DNA of 64,000 bases, taken from NCBI GenBank assembly GCA_021234155.1, contig JAJEKV010000112.1, forward strand, positions 659,423-723,422. The letters are read 5' to 3'. Origin of the DNA: Isoetes taiwanensis. Taxonomy: Eukaryota; Streptophyta; Lycopodiopsida; Isoetales; Isoetaceae. This document shows, piece by piece, positions 1-13,637 of this stretch. The position numbers were made by a program, and so were the translations under genes. The notes under the pieces are model-generated. The model did no database searches, was not told the origin of the DNA, and was given only the letters and a program-made list of their open reading frames with translations. Positions within the stretch are counted from its first letter, which is position 1. Each line of letters opens with the position of its first letter.

Positions 1-2400
1 TATCGGTATGCTTCGTTCAGTTACGTATTGCTAGGGATGGTATCGCGGCTTTGAGTGTGGGGGAGGGCCGGGGCGAGAGGGCTGAGTGAGAAGTAGATGG
101 AGGCGGAGAAGCGTATGTGGGTGAGAGCGTGGGCGAGGGTGAGAATGGGAGGCGAGGGAAAGGGCAGAGTGGTAGTAGAAGCGGAAGCGAGGGGGCAGCG
201 TCGCATTTAATGATTTGGGGCTCGCGGGGGTCTGGCGGCCTGATAGCGGTATCCGAATGTGCATCACGCCTCCGAACCAATCTGCGGCACCCCGTTGGCG
301 AATGCCTCACGACCGCGACAAGCTCCACAATGCTGCGTGCCTCATTTGCAGTGTGAGTCGGTCCCGCGTCACGGGGATCATCCCTTCAACATCGGCCTGG
401 CGCCAATATGGCATCAGCACAATGCATCATAGCCCGTGAATATGACGAAATGCGGTCACGGCGGTATTTGAGCCCCATCTTGCATTTTGCTAGAAATGTG
501 GGCTGGCCCGGGAATGTCATCAGGTCGAGAATGTGTGTGTTGGATGTGGTGGTGAGACTCTCCCCTGGCACGATGCGGCGTACCTCGAACTACCAGTTGG
601 CCTCTCGCTGCGCTCACGGAGTTACAGCGACTGCGGGTCAAAAGATGAAGCGGTAGGATCTGTCTTTGGGGGTGGTAGTGGTAGGCTGGGATGGCGTGGA
701 GTGGCCCCGGAGTATTATTTTGGGGATAGCGTGGAGTGGGTACTGGAGGCCCGGGCGGCGGTCGCGTGGGCTGCAGGTGTGGGCTGTCGGCGGGATAGTG
801 CGAGGCAGCGTTCGGCCTGTGGTCGGGAGGGCGGCTCTTCGCGAGCCTCGCTGGCTGCTTGGCCATCTCACGCGCTGCTGCGGTGACAGACACCGGTAGG
901 GAGACTGGCTGCGTGTCTGCGTGGGCCGGTTGCGCAACCCACAGACTCTGGGCTGCGAGTAGCGAGGCGTGCTTTCGAGCCCGGCCTGCTGTCGGTAGAC
1001 TTCTTTGATAGATCTTACTGCGAGAGATCACGAAGGCGTAATGCAGTACATGCCAAAGGCGGCCTGTGCTCCAAATGCCATGGTGGTGGAAACGCCTCTA
1101 CCTCTGGCTGGCCAGGGAGCAGTGACCATGGAGTCTCTGCATTCTTGGCTCCTCTCTGTGTCATGGTGTCGAGTGATGAACCTGAGTGCAGAGCGCGTAT
1201 GGCTGACCTCTGCTGGCTTTCTTTGCTTGCTTTCGGGGTGTGCAAGGCCAAGGCCATCCACATGCATTTAGCGGGTCTCAAGCTTGTGATCACGGTTCTT
1301 CATTTGGGTGCCTTTTTAGGCACATGGGATGCAGGAACTCCATCTCCGCACCATGCCCGGCCAGTGAGCCTTTGTTAGCCTCCATCACGAGCCTTTGTTA
1401 GCCTCCATTCCAGCTTTGGCGTGGCTCAATTCTCTGCTTGGCGAGGAGTTCCTAGTAGTGCGAGCAATTAATCCCTTAGAAGTAGAATTTGGCCCTGCAT
1501 TTGAGAGGGGCCTTAGCCTTGCTTGCGAGCCTCCTTCTTCATGGAGGATGACTCTCCCTGTCCACTTGATGGCTGGTCCGGGACCCGTTTGTCTGGCCGG
1601 GCCTCGCCTTGGAGTTTCCCAGGCGGCCCATCTTCTGGCCATGACTCCCAAAGTTTGAGGGGTCTCAAAACTAGCGGAAGAGGTGCCTAGAGGTGAATTT
1701 AGGGACTCAGAGCCCCGAGGAGCACCTTTGGGTTGGTGTGAGCCCTAGAGTGGTGGGCGGGGGTGTGGTGTGTTTCTAGCGAGCCGGCAACACCGGGTGG
1801 GGTGCCCACCACTGCTGACGACTTTGACCTCTTTGCCGCGCTTTGCTTCTCATGGAGGTCTTTCCAGCTTTGTATAACCGACACCATTTAACATACCCTT
1901 TACTCTAATCTTTGAGAAGGCATCAGCAAAAGGAAACTAGATCCTACGTTCAAAAGCGACCTTGAGCAAGAACATGGACTCATTCTGCTGATAATAACCA
2001 AGCACTGGACAAGCCCGTTTCCCTAATTTTTGAGTCGTGGGAATGTCACGGAAGGCGGCTCAGGAAGTGAGAGAACCTCTGTAGGCCATTCACGAAAGGC
2101 CGGTGGTACCCTCCAGATAGTCTTTGGCATTGCGGAGGGCCGGGTGTTGGATAGTGATAAAAGCTATGCTTGGTGTAATGAGGCGTGTTAAAGCGCCGGC
2201 CACCGGGCAATGGATGTTGACATGCGAAACAAGCTGGATATCTGAAATGGACTATGCGGACGCACTGTGGAAGGAGAATTGCAAGAGACTAGGTACTTTC
2301 GATGTAGTGTTGATCGGAGGCGTATTAGAAACTTCGGTGATAAAGCCGCATTTGTCTTTGGGCATTGTGTACAATTTTTTTTAAATATTGTGTTTACATT
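1..2400. other. Anonymous GC-rich DNA, no gene supported
   Basis: This stretch is richer in GC than most of the window. It contains several overlapping open frames on both strands, none with a recognisable motif; the longest (minus strand, 456-1031) is a low-complexity Pro/Arg/His-rich translation, which is typical of a shadow frame in GC-rich DNA. A direct repeat of about 20 bp is visible around 1366-1405 (two copies of GAGCCTTTGTTAGCCTCCAT). I see no RNA gene and no clear LTR ends. It is probably decayed repeat sequence. Confidence 0.4.
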
Positions 2401-3532
2401 TGCACCTCTTTTGGAGTTCACTATGTGTTATATACATGTTTCATTGTTTTCTCAACATTGAATTGGATAAACAAAGTAGTCTGTGAGATGTGTGATGTAC
2501 ACCAAATATACATCTCAGGACCATGAAGCGCACAATGTGCTATTTGGCATTACGCATTCACGGTTTTAAGGAAATGCGTAATGGCGATCCTTATGACCAC
2601 TAATGATCTTTCGAACCGCCAATTCGCTAGTATGGCGACTTTGGGCTACGCTGAGTATCCGAATTTGGCGGCATTATTTTTTCAATGAACTTCGATTATT
2701 AGCGGCTTTATTTTTGGTTGGGGAAGGAATCATTTCTTACCATCCAGGAGTGACCGACCTATTTTGTTGTCGAAGCGAAGCTTGAAATTTCACAATTAAT
2801 GAAACCATGCTTTGTTGCTTCACATGAATACGCTTCTAGCTGCAGTTGAGGCTATGGCGAGCTGGGAATTAGCTTGCTAAAAAGAAGTTTGGCGGCTTTT
2901 CGGTCAAGCTTTGTAGTGGCACCATCCCGGTCGGACTTATGATCCGGCTCCATCCTCATAAGATGCCTTCACGGCCCGAAACAAGTTGGGCGGTGGTTTT
3001 CCTCCACGAGACCAGCTCTAAGTTGATTTTGCCACCATGACCCAGAAAGGAGCACGAGTTGTAAAGATTTTCTTGCTTTCAATGCGAGCTCATAGCATGC
3101 TTTGGAAACCGCCGTCGTCGGCCACACCTCAGTCGCAAACTTTTCGAAATCTAAAGCCCAAGGCTCTACGTCCGGCTTGATTATATACGTCCGTAATTTA
3201 AAGTCAAATTAAGCACGTAGATGTCGACGTAGGATGATGTTGCGCCGAGATTGTTTCAGAGTTTGCGTGAGGATGTCAAGGATATCTTTATTATCAATGG
3301 AGGGATCCTCGGACTTTGGAAGAAGCCATGGTTGCGGTTATTTGTGATAATGCGGCTATTGAACATAGGAAGAGGCGTGGTCGATTTTCCCAATCACTGG
3401 CGCTGTAAACTGCATGCCCTGTCTCATGCGTAGAATCCGGTCAGGACTGAGCACAATGCGATTGATGCGGCGGTTCAAGGACCATATGCAAAATGCGTCT
3501 ATATCGCGCAATATATCCCAGCGTAGAAACCG
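2401..3532. other. Anonymous DNA between GC-rich left end and RT-like remnant
   Basis: Only short open frames are present. None shows a family motif. If the RT-like stretch at 3533-3781 is a Ty3-type remnant on the minus strand, this segment would be where its RNase H and integrase lay, but I could not recognise either domain. Confidence 0.3.
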
Positions 3533-3781
3533 CTAAAGCACATCCATTACATTGCAGAGCTTTTTACGAGAGGCGTTGGGGACCAATTGCTGTAAGCCCG
3601 GCGAGTTGGAAGCGAGTATCACCCATAGCGACCATATGCACGGAAGTAAATAATGATGTTCTAAATACACGGCGCTTTGGAAAGGGGTAGAAAACACCGT
3701 CTCACGGGCGGGGATCTGATATAAATGGATTTTACCCCAGCGGCTCGTGCCAAGAAGGCTTCTGCACCTACTCCGGGTCAT
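3533..3781 (-). pseudogene. Possible Ty3-type reverse transcriptase remnant
   Basis: The 82-residue minus-strand frame contains KIHLYQIPARE followed by SNSPGLQQLVPNASRKKLCN. This resembles the Ty3/gypsy reverse transcriptase block in which a K-D-L...Y-H-Q-I segment precedes FGLTNAPATFQ and an R-x-K-L-x-x segment. The catalytic YLDD/FVDD motif that should follow is not visible: the frame reads into a stop. Flanking integrase, RNase H and gag were not recognised. It may be a heavily decayed element or a chance resemblance. The resemblance is seen in the sequence; the family call is inference. Confidence 0.28.
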
Positions 3782-3989
3782 TCGGTGGTGAGGGATATCC
3801 TTTGGACTACACCTGCTGCAATGCGGAGAATGGAAGCGATATAGGCCCTAAGCGGGTGTGATTGGGTGGCCGGACGCCACAGCTTCCGCCTTGTGGTTGT
3901 TGCTCTGCATGGCATAGAGTGCTTTTCGGCTTTCTTGGTGACATGGCGATGGCGGCATCTAGTGGTGGTAGTAAGGAACCGATCTCCAA

Positions 3990-6900
3990 ATACTTGTAAA
4001 TTGAACCACCTCCATATGTCGCTGGTAAGTGAATAGAGGGAAGCCTTGGTAATGGGATGACAAAATTAGCGACACCCTAGTTTTGGCCAAGTTAGTTCAC
4101 ATGTCGATTAAAGGCTGGCGAGAGAAAGTAATGAGCATCGAAGGTGACATTGCATATCCTGCGGGTATGGGCGGGAGGTCTACATGTCGTATATATGAGT
4201 TCTGCAGGATTATGTGATGCATGGAGATGGGCACTCCACCTCCATGCTCAAAAAGCCAGTCTTCCGGTGATCAATGTATAAGGCCCAAAGAGTGTGGGGA
4301 AAGAGAAGGTAACCTGGCGTCCTCCAATATTCGACTCTTGTTTGTCTGATAATGTAAGGCGGCACGACATGCCCTCCTATAGCACATATATTGCATTCGA
4401 CAAGTCAATGGGGGTCCCTAAAATTTCATCTGTCCCATAACTTGTCGGGGCATTTGTGCCCAAAAGCCTTTGCAAAATTCTGAAACAGCGATCACGGTTT
4501 TCTTGGAGCAATTCTGCTATCCTCAATTGGTATTATGCGGGAATGAAATTTATAGTCAATGATGGAATACGGGCGGAAGCACTTTATGTCGAGCATGCAG
4601 CACCTCTGCTTCTTATTACGCCTATAAATTGACCCTTTGCTCAATTGTACGGCCCGGCAATTTTGCAAAGAGAGGTACGGGGAAAAATTAAGCATACTAT
4701 ATATTTTTTCGCAAAATGAGTGCGGCTATTTTCCAAAATTTCTGATTACTTTATGATATACATTTGGCTAAAGTTATTATTATCGGTATGTATTTTGATT
4801 TGGCAAAACTTTTGAATTAAGTACTAGAAACTTTCCATAGTTATTTCTAGCTGAATAAGCAAAAAAATGTAAATTCCTATAGCTTTAGATATATTGTACT
4901 TTTGCAAATACAAATAAAATCAACAATTAAGAAAGATACGGCCATATTAAAAAACTTTTGGCGGCTCACACTAATGCTTAGCTTATAATACATCCATAGC
5001 TTGAGACTACATTCAGTACAATGACACCTTCTAGATCCATGAGGTGATCAGAATTGCATAACCCTTTAGATGTTATGCAACCAAATAGAGCATCCTAAAA
5101 GGGATATTAGCCATCTCTTGCCATTCCTTCAAGAAGATGCATATATGGTATATGCCAATAGGAATTCATAGTTTGAAAAACTACTATCGCGATAATGGTA
5201 GTTGGGGATGTGTATAAAAGTTTGTAATAAGAATTCATTCTTATAAGCTATTAATGATTTAATATATAGCTATTGTAATATAAAGCAAGGCTAATCCCTT
5301 TTCTTTAAGGAAAATGTGGAATATAGTTTGGCTAATCTAAAAAATAATGGAGTACTTGTTTTAACTGGCTATTTTTTATTTTTTAAAAGAAATCTCCTTC
5401 ATAGATGCGTCGCCGAAATTGTCTAGATCCCTAAAAAATTGCCATTGGCTACCATGATAGTCGCGATAGTTGGCTGGGCATTGAGAGTCACTTTGCCTTG
5501 TATATGAACTTAACTCTACTAGTGGTCCCTTTGTAGGAGGAAACCTTCTTGCAATGCTTTATTGAATAGTATGCATTGAGGACAAGCACCATTGGAGGCC
5601 CGACCCTTGAGGAAGTTACTTTGCATCCCCCTCTGCATGATGGCCAGTGCTAGGCCCATCTCTGGAGGCATAGTTACTTGCGGCCCCAAGCGGATCGTGA
5701 AGGCATTTGCAAAATCTTTGTACCCATTGCTCAGAATTGATATTCACAGTGGGGTACGTGTAGTCTTGCTCAATACCTTTCTCCCGGGAATGTCTAACAT
5801 CTTAGATCGAGAGCCAGGAACATCTGTTATTGGTGCTCTGCTTGATTTATCGGCTTTTCTTGTTCTTGAGGAAGGCATTGTGTGATAACTGTGGGCCTTA
5901 AAGTTGGGATCGATAACTTCGTGTCAGTCCTTTTGATCTCTGCATTTTCGTCATCGAACCATCTATTGTGGGGGAAGGTGGTAGCTTTTAGAGGCCTCGT
6001 GGTGGTCTCTAGAAGCATCTTTCAGCGGTGCTGTCGGGAAGGCGAGGTGAGTCGGTGGAGCCGATCATTACATTGAAGTGTGGAAGGTGCGATGGTCCAC
6101 CTCTAGGTGTGCTCAAGCATCCCGGTGGAGTCTGCGGTCGTAATCAGTAGCGAGAATTTTGGTAGCCATGCGGCCTGCTGAATTACATGCGACTGCGTAC
6201 GTAATCACAACACTTTGGAGCCTCCCCCACAGTTCTCCTGTCTACAAGTGCGGCGGTGGAAGGCGGCCATTGTGCCCTGGCTCTTGGGTCGGAATGCTAC
6301 CCGGCCAGCAACAGCGCACGCCATAGCATGAAATATAGTTTGTCTCCGATATCCTTAGCCAAGCCACCGTGTGGGTTCAACGCAAGACGGCTATCCTTTG
6401 CCAAGGGGCTCAAATTCCGGGACCTGCTCCTGCTGCGGTGTCGGCTCTGTACAGCATTAAAGTCTCAACAGCAATACCTTGCCCAAGCTGCTTACAATGC
6501 TGGTACATGTAATCATCGTATAGATCGACATGGGGCTCCAATCTATCCACACCTGCAGAATGAGTGTTATAGAAGTTGCTCTGCGGCATGTGGAAAGTAG
6601 CATGCTGCTGCAAAGAGGAGGATATTTACCCTTTGTCATCTTTTGCCGCACCCACAAGCCGGGTACTTTATGCATTTCTTGACGACAGCGGCCGCTCCAA
6701 GTTACGATAGTAGCATACTGCCACTCCATGCCCTACTTGCACGGGAGTGAAACATCCCAGCCTGCATGTTCCCATGTTTCCCGCGAGGAAAATGAGATCT
6801 ATATACGGTGCAATAGAGTTTAGACTCTCTTTTTTTGCCAAGGGGCTTGAGACGGTTGGAGAAATACCATCTGAAGGCACAATTCATATTTATTTGGCAT

Positions 6901-9900
6901 TTGGCGTAGATGCATGATGATACATCTTGGTGCATTTGGAAGCGTGCTTAGTGCTGGCGGAAGTTGCTGGAGCGATTGGGGCGATGGGGCGGGGAGAACC
7001 TTGAGGGTAGCGGGGGAAGCTTGCGTGATGCCATGGTAGCGTGGGAATGCGGCGGGAGGAACAACTCTGTAGTGGCTGACAAAAAGCCTCTATATCTTTG
7101 CGATGGCTTGGCGCATTACGCCGGTGACCTCGGCTGGAGTGCGGCCACAAATTCTAAACATCTCGGTTAATCGCGGCGCCCGTGTGGACGTCACGACTTG
7201 AGCCAACTCTTGCATCTATTGCATGAGTAAAATCTTGGTCAAAATCTGAGGTGGTTCCTTCAATTTGCCTACTCGGCAGCGAAATTGCCTCATGCACTCG
7301 TGTATACGCAGCCGTGAAGGTGACAACACATGGGCAATCTTATTGTATTTGAATTTAACAAAACCATTGACCTAGAATCCACCATTTTTTCATATTTTAG
7401 TGAATGCCTACAATGTGAACATTTTGTGAGATGGGTATAATGAAGCATAGTTGCAGGATGTCATGAGGTGTGCATCATTTGGAACAAACTTCTATAATGC
7501 TTACTTTGAGGTGGTATATCCAGTGCTCACCTACTTGTAATACATGAAGCTATTCCTTCACTTTTTATTCTTTGTTTGTTTTGCGAGGTGATGCCAAAGC
7601 AACAAGGGTTTGAAGCGAGATGCCATTGGCTAAGCTGTCCCACTACCTAAATCATTACAACTTGTTTCTTTGGATACATATATTCTTGTATATACGATAA
7701 TTAAGGACTACTTGTGAATGAATGATCGACACACATTAATGTAGATAAGTGATTCCTAGCAGATAAATAAAAAGCACTTGTTTCCCAGACAATCTCTATG
7801 GTTATGTGTTGTAGGGTATGTAGAAAATCTCTATGTTCGTGGTATGAATGTGAAAACAAATCTTTACAAGCGTCGATAGTAGCTACTGCTCTAATTTATC
7901 AAAGCGAGGAGAACATTCCAAATGTTATTTTCACCATGGAAACGATAAAATACTCTCCTGTCTTCATAACATCGTTCTATACATTCTTTTAAGCCTTCAG
8001 CAGCTCTTGTCATGAGTTTCAAAAATGACAACCAATAACTATTCCTTTTTCTTAGTACAATAGATTTATCTATCCAAGAAGTTAGAAAGCAGCTTGGCGC
8101 CAAAATAATGCTAGGATATATATTGGGAATAGATCAAATTATAATTTAACAATGTTAGATATATTGGGAATAGATCATTTGCAATTTAGCAATTAATATT
8201 GGGATATTTTGAGAAACAAAACAAGAAATCCATTATGAAAGAAAACTTTTCGCGGCAATGGGATATGAACAATATGGACAATTTCCAAATAGAACATTAA
8301 ATGATGCGCAATGGAGATTAGTATTAAAAGATATAGCATGTAACAATTAAACATCGGAATGAGCATCTTGTCTAGTAGTAGTTATTGGTATAACCACTCC
8401 ACAAGGCAACTAGAGTGGAAAAAACCCCACAAATAGCATTGTCTGAGACACGGTTAAATTCATAGCTCCCTTTGCTTGACCACAAGCCACCTACAAAAAC
8501 AAAAGAAGCGGGGATACAAAATGATTGGATAATTGTCACCCATCGAGAAAATATAATGCGAGGCCGAATGGATTAAAGATAGCAAGCACTTACCCTCTTT
8601 GATATGATATGCATAGCATATACCGCATTACTGCCTCAAGTCCTCATATTACTATTTCTCTTGCATAAAAAATCACGGTCACATCCAATTTTTCGCAGGG
8701 AATCTTCTTTGGTATTACAAACCACATACCACTTTACGATATTTCATCGGCTATTACGGAAGTGAATTCTTCTAGGACATCTCTGATCCGAGAAGAAAGT
8801 ATTCAATGAATTTCTATATATGATATTGCTATATACATATAAGTAGCGGCCCAGGAGGAGATACTTGGATCAACTTTTATTGATAACTTGACGGTGGCAG
8901 CGATAACTGGTATCCCATATCACAACAAACATGAAGCATCAAAATGGCAGCACTTTCGAAGCTTGACGGCGACCATGCATCAAAAACAGCTACAACTAAA
9001 AAGGAAAATGGGAGACATCACAGGCGCCCCTACATGGAGGAGCCAATCAACTCTATTCTTGGTGACCCACCATGCTTGATCCTCCATTTAGAAGTAGGAG
9101 AATTGTGCAATAGATGCATCTAAAAATAACAGTATACTTTTTAGAAAGGCCCAGGGGAGGTTTCTATATCTGCATATCAATGGGATTGCTTAATCATGAT
9201 GAAGTTATGGGGTACTGCTCTTTTCTTTTCTTCTTTAGTACATGAATTAATCTCACAAGTTGTGAAATCTGAGAACTTTTGGGCTATAGCTTGAATCCCT
9301 ATGTTTGTAGCATTAGGCTCGATACCAAACAAAGAAGATCCATTCTGAAACAACAAAATAAAAAACATGCAAACACACTCCGGATCCACGGGGAGGCAAC
9401 CTTTAGATGCTTGACACCTTATTTATTTTGTGAAGCCTATAAAATCAAATAAGCACAATGGTTTAGAAAAACAATATATTGCAAAATTGAAAATAAGTAT
9501 TGTTTTTACTACCTATAATATTTAGAGTAACTATTGTTTTCAAGCATACATAGCTGTTGATTATTTGGGTTCATGCTTTTCTTTGTCACAGGGAAATTTT
9601 GGGGTGATCCTTGAAACCAAGGTTGAATCATGTATGTGTCAGGCCAAGACCTCATTTTTTACTTTTGGGCATGAGATTCTGGCGCCCGGCCAGTGGATAT
9701 CACATTTACGCCCACTAAAATGTGACATGTCATCAAATTTGGTTTCCATGGTGGATATAGAAGAAGGCCAAAATAGATACACAATTTCGTTCTCTTATTC
9801 TTCTCCGGAGAGCAGGAGAAGGTTACTTCGGACTAGAACCTAATACTTAAATTATCCCAAAAACTTGAAGATATTCTTGGTCAAACATTATTCTATCAAA

Positions 9901-11459
9901 TCTTTTGGTTGCCCTTATTTTTGTATTTTGTTTTAGCTTGGTTTTAGCTAATTATCTACTAAAGACAATGCAATTTACAAGTTTCTAACTTATGCCCAAC
10001 AACCATATTTGCATATACTTGAGATTAACTTATCATACCAAGTAGAAAAGAACTCATGTCAATAAAACCATGCGAAAGAGGAGGAAATAATATATAAAAG
10101 CACAACATTTATATAAGTTGACGTAAGCGGATATGGACGACCTTCATGTTGAATAGAAAGACCTTTTAGCTGCAATTCTAGGCTACCAAGTGTACCTCAG
10201 AACTCACATTATTAGCCATTTTGTTTTCCAACCGGTGCAGCTAAAAGTCTTGTCCTTAACATACGGGGATGCCATAAAGGAGTACCTACTACCTATTAGA
10301 ATGCATATAGATATCCACTAGAACGTATCTGCAAACAAGAAGAGCAATCCCATTTTAGTATGGAGGATATAAAATAGGAATGCTACCATTTAACAGTGAA
10401 AAGCATGAGATTTAAACTCACCACCATTATTATTTAAGCAAAAACTTTTGTAATACTTCAACTATTACTTTGCAAATGTGAGGGTAAGGCCACATAAATA
10501 CAAATAGAAATGCACCAAAATTATCGCCCTTTTCTTCATTCGTCTTTTCACTACCTCCATCCTCATCTTAGCAATTTTTATTTTTATTTTTTATTTTTTG
10601 TGTTATGCAACAATCTTAGGAATAATCTTTCATAGGCAAAGTGGGCTAGATGGCGTGTTGATTTCTCTTGTCTATATTTTATAGAGATTGGTGCATAGCG
10701 TGCCCATGCATGCATATTTTATAGAGATTATATTGCACATGTACTTACATCACACTTTATGAAAAGGCATAGACTCGTGCTTCCATTAAGCACGAGGTGC
10801 CGCGAGTCTCCGGGTAGAAGACGAGGCGGATAGTTGAGATGCGAGGCCGGGCTTTGTCGGTGTTGCCAAATGGGAGCGGTCGGATAGATACCATATCCTC
10901 AGAAACTACCAGCATATGATCAAATAAGTCTGAAGCTATCTTTGAGTTGAGTGTTCGGAGCTGGCTAAGCAGCTACATGTAATCGCAGAGCATGACTTGA
11001 TCCGGATCTTTTGGAATCATACTGAAGGTTATGGATGTGTGTGTCCGGCTTTGTCCTTGGACCTTGCACGACTTGTATATATTTCATCATATGTATATTT
11101 GTATAGTTTAACGGCGCACTCTTATTCTTTGCCCTGATTCATTTTTTCCCTCGAAAACCCTTGACGAAGGATTTTAAGCCAGAGTCAATAATAAGTTTAT
11201 TCGCTCTTTTATTGGGCCTTAAGTGATTTGTCTCCATGAATGATAAAAATCCATTCTATTCTTATTCCTAAAGGAAAATTCAATTATAGCTCTCAAGTTT
11301 GCAAATATTTAGAGATACCCTACAAATAAGCATTTTTTAGCACACCAATACTACCAGCGCCCTCTGACGCTCACCAATTTCCTCAATTAACATCGCGTAG
11401 CGCCTCCCACCATCAAACACGATGTAGCACTATTTTGCAATGCCATTGGATACGATCTT
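3990..11459. other. AT-rich anonymous DNA without recognised genes
   Basis: Around 7.5 kb holds only short open frames on both strands. The frames at 5592-5885 (+, 97 aa), 6256-6600 (+, 114 aa) and 6457-6729 (-, 90 aa) have no motif I can name and no supporting splice or codon pattern. A short imperfect inverted repeat lies at 10158-10174 and 10236-10251. A T-rich (TTTTA)-like run is near 10576-10602. Short GC-richer islands around 6950-7190 and 10790-10900 interrupt the AT-rich background. This is most likely old transposon debris. Confidence 0.4.
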
Positions 11460-12187
11460 TTCAAATCGATGGTTGAAAATTAGAAAGTAAAAATCGACTG
11501 GAATGGGAGACGACGTTGTGCTTGCATATGTGCTGACCGCAAACCATGGCGTTTGGGTTCCGATTCAGTAGTGATTCTACTGCAAGAGAATAGTTCGCTT
11601 TCAGATTTGGCCAGGGCTTTCCGCATCCATAATCTCGCTTGCTTACTTTTAGGCTAGAAATTCTTTCTTGCAGATAACAGAATAAAATTGCTCGCGGAAG
11701 ATATTGATGGAGATGAAGAGGGCTTGATTTTGTGTTGCAGCGGCAGTTCTTTAACCTCTGTCTTGATATTCCATGAGGCTGCCTTGTTTCAAGTTTTCGC
11801 TCTTCTGATTCTGTCAGACCGAGCTTCTGATTTAATTTATTCACCTGGGCAGGGTTTGGTGGATATTTTGCTAAAGAAGTTAGGCCAATTTTAATTTTGG
11901 TTCCTGATACAGATTCATTAGTCGACTATATGATATTATGTTGAGCTAAAATATTAGGGCTTTGATTGAGAACTTGTGGTGCCAAAACAGCCCGCCCAAA
12001 TGGAGGTATAGCTAAGATCGATGAAACTAGGAACAGCCGCTGTACTTGGTCAGCTACAACAAATGCAGTATAGGCTTCTCTATAGAAATCGTAGCTCTAC
12101 AAAGGCTGAGAGTATCCAAACAGAAATGTATGAAGGATGGTCGTTGGAATCTGTAATGGTGATTCCAACCTGTTTGACAAGGTTTCT

Positions 12188-12287
12188 TACCTGTATAGCT
12201 CCAGCTCATAGCAGATATGATGCATGAATGGCCTCTTGCCTGTGTAGCTCCAGCTCATGGCAGAAAAATGCCTGAATGGCCTGGGCA
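12188..12287 (+). repeat. Two-unit tandem repeat, period 49 bp
   Basis: Two units starting near 12191 and 12240 share the segment TGTAGCTCCAGCTCAT and end in GAATGGCC. The same pair occurs in copy C at about 63263-63330 on the opposite strand with a period of about 50. The tandem therefore predates the duplication of the unit. Confidence 0.7.
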
Positions 12288-13014
12288 AAAAACCATGTTG
12301 CCTAAATTACAAGGCTCAAATATTTCCAATATTCTTTGGTTAGTAAGCCTCCAAATTCGTTGTGAAGCATGCTTGAAAGACAGTACCTGATACCTCCTGA
12401 CATTTCTTTGAAACTTTGATAAGCCATGGTAAGTATGTTTGTTGTACCAAAATGGGTTGTCTCCTTACAATGGCAGTTGCAGGATTACTTTATGGCATGT
12501 GTATTTTAAGGCTAGAAGTTCAAATGCAGGGGATCTACCTAAGAAGCTTAGGAACATAATATGTGGAGGGCTTCAAACATCAAGGTTCTTCACAGATTCA
12601 TAGAGAAAATTGATTAAGATAATTGCTAATTTGATTTTATTAAGCTTTTATATTTCATTCATAGCTACAGTCATAGACCAGCTACGAATTATAGGGAATA
12701 AGCTAATATATTCCACTATAGTATTTATGCTGAGCTTTCTAGAAAGCAAATATCGTGAACAAAGCTTCATATGGCAGGCTGGACATGGGACTGGTTATGT
12801 TATACCTAAAAACTTGTCTCCTGAATGTAGCTGAGTGCTATCTAATAGATAGGCTTATACTTGTTGTATCTTTAGGATGCTTATTGCATATGTATTAAAT
12901 GAGATGGTTGCATACCTATGCTAAAAGCAGAGAAAGACCTTGTTTGGGTGATATATAAGCTTGAATATGCATTGCAGGATGGCAATGTTGTTAAAGTATT
13001 ACGTCAAAATCCGT

Positions 13015-13130
13015 ATGTTTAAAATGTTTTAAAGATTTTTGAAGATTTTTAATCATATAAAATCGTTAAAATTTTTAAATCTTGAAAATCCTTAAAATCT
13101 TTAAAATATTAGTAGTTTTTTTTAATCCAA
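13015..13130. repeat. Low-complexity AAAATCCTT/AAGGATTTT tract
   Basis: This tract is made of short A/T runs around repeated AAAATC, CTTAAAAT and GATTTTT words, and is largely self-complementary. The corresponding tract in copy C (about 62390-62525) has the same composition but different run lengths, as expected of slippage-prone sequence. Confidence 0.65.
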
Positions 13131-13150
13131 ATATATGATATTCTTGAACT

Positions 13151-13171
13151 AGAATAGAATAGAATAGAATA
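13151..13171 (-). repeat. (ATTCT)n 3' tail of LINE
   Basis: Four pentanucleotide units mark the 3' end of the LINE on the minus strand, immediately next to the junction with copy A. The same pentamer ends the truncated LINE at 56.1 kb. Confidence 0.8.
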
Positions 13172-13397
13172 CATTATTGTCCCTTGGCCTTACAGGGCCT
13201 CACGGACTTGTGTGGCGTGGGCGAGGAACTCACACAGTGGGGGCTACCTAGCTCATCCTGGCTTGTTTTGTTGTAGCCTTTTAGAAGGCTCACTTTCTAT
13301 TAATCTTAGGCACCTACTTTGTTAAAACCCAGAAGTAGATCTTTGAGGTGTCGTCGCCATCGAAGCTTGTTTAAAATTTTGTACATTTTAGTGGTCT

Positions 13398-13637
13398 ATG
13401 ATTTGCCTCTTTAGCAAATCATATCGTGAAAACCTTACAATTTCATGTGCTTCGGTATGCATTCGGCATCTCATTATTGCATGCGCGGTCTCATTGTTAC
13501 GTCGCTACTTGGGTTATGGTGTATGTGATTATCCCCACCTTACTCTCTGTACTTTTCACGATATGCGTGGCAAATTGGACATTACGTTAAAGCATGTAGT
13601 TTTTGTCCTCTATTCCACTCTTATCACGGATGCATAA
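13398..13637 (-). pseudogene. C-terminal segment of LINE polyprotein
   Basis: The minus strand around 13620-13560 encodes GIEDKNYML followed by a stop. This matches the end of many LINE polyproteins, where a V-E-D-E-x-H-F-L-L-x-C-P segment follows a Cys-rich stretch. The plus-strand open frame over the same bases is a shadow. Confidence 0.5.

Larger units (their letters stand above)
11460..13150 (+). repeat. Copy A, left part, of a diverged repeat unit
   Basis: Read on the plus strand, this segment matches the reverse complement of about 62350-64000 (copy C) almost throughout, with many small indels and substitutions. The match reaches the right window edge in copy C, so the left boundary here is unknown. 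The unit is interrupted at 13150 by a LINE and resumes at about 18935. A minus-strand frame at 11461-11844 has a partial counterpart in copy C (shared residues HGISRQRLKN), but its frame is broken there. I do not recognise any function. Confidence 0.8.

Noticed and set aside
456-1031. 191-aa minus-strand frame
   Set aside because: Low-complexity Pro/Arg/His composition in GC-rich DNA, overlapped by other frames on both strands.
11461-11844. 127-aa minus-strand frame in copy A
   Set aside because: Part of it is shared with copy C, but the frame breaks there, and its strand is opposite to the exon-like blocks of the unit. Kept only as part of the repeat.
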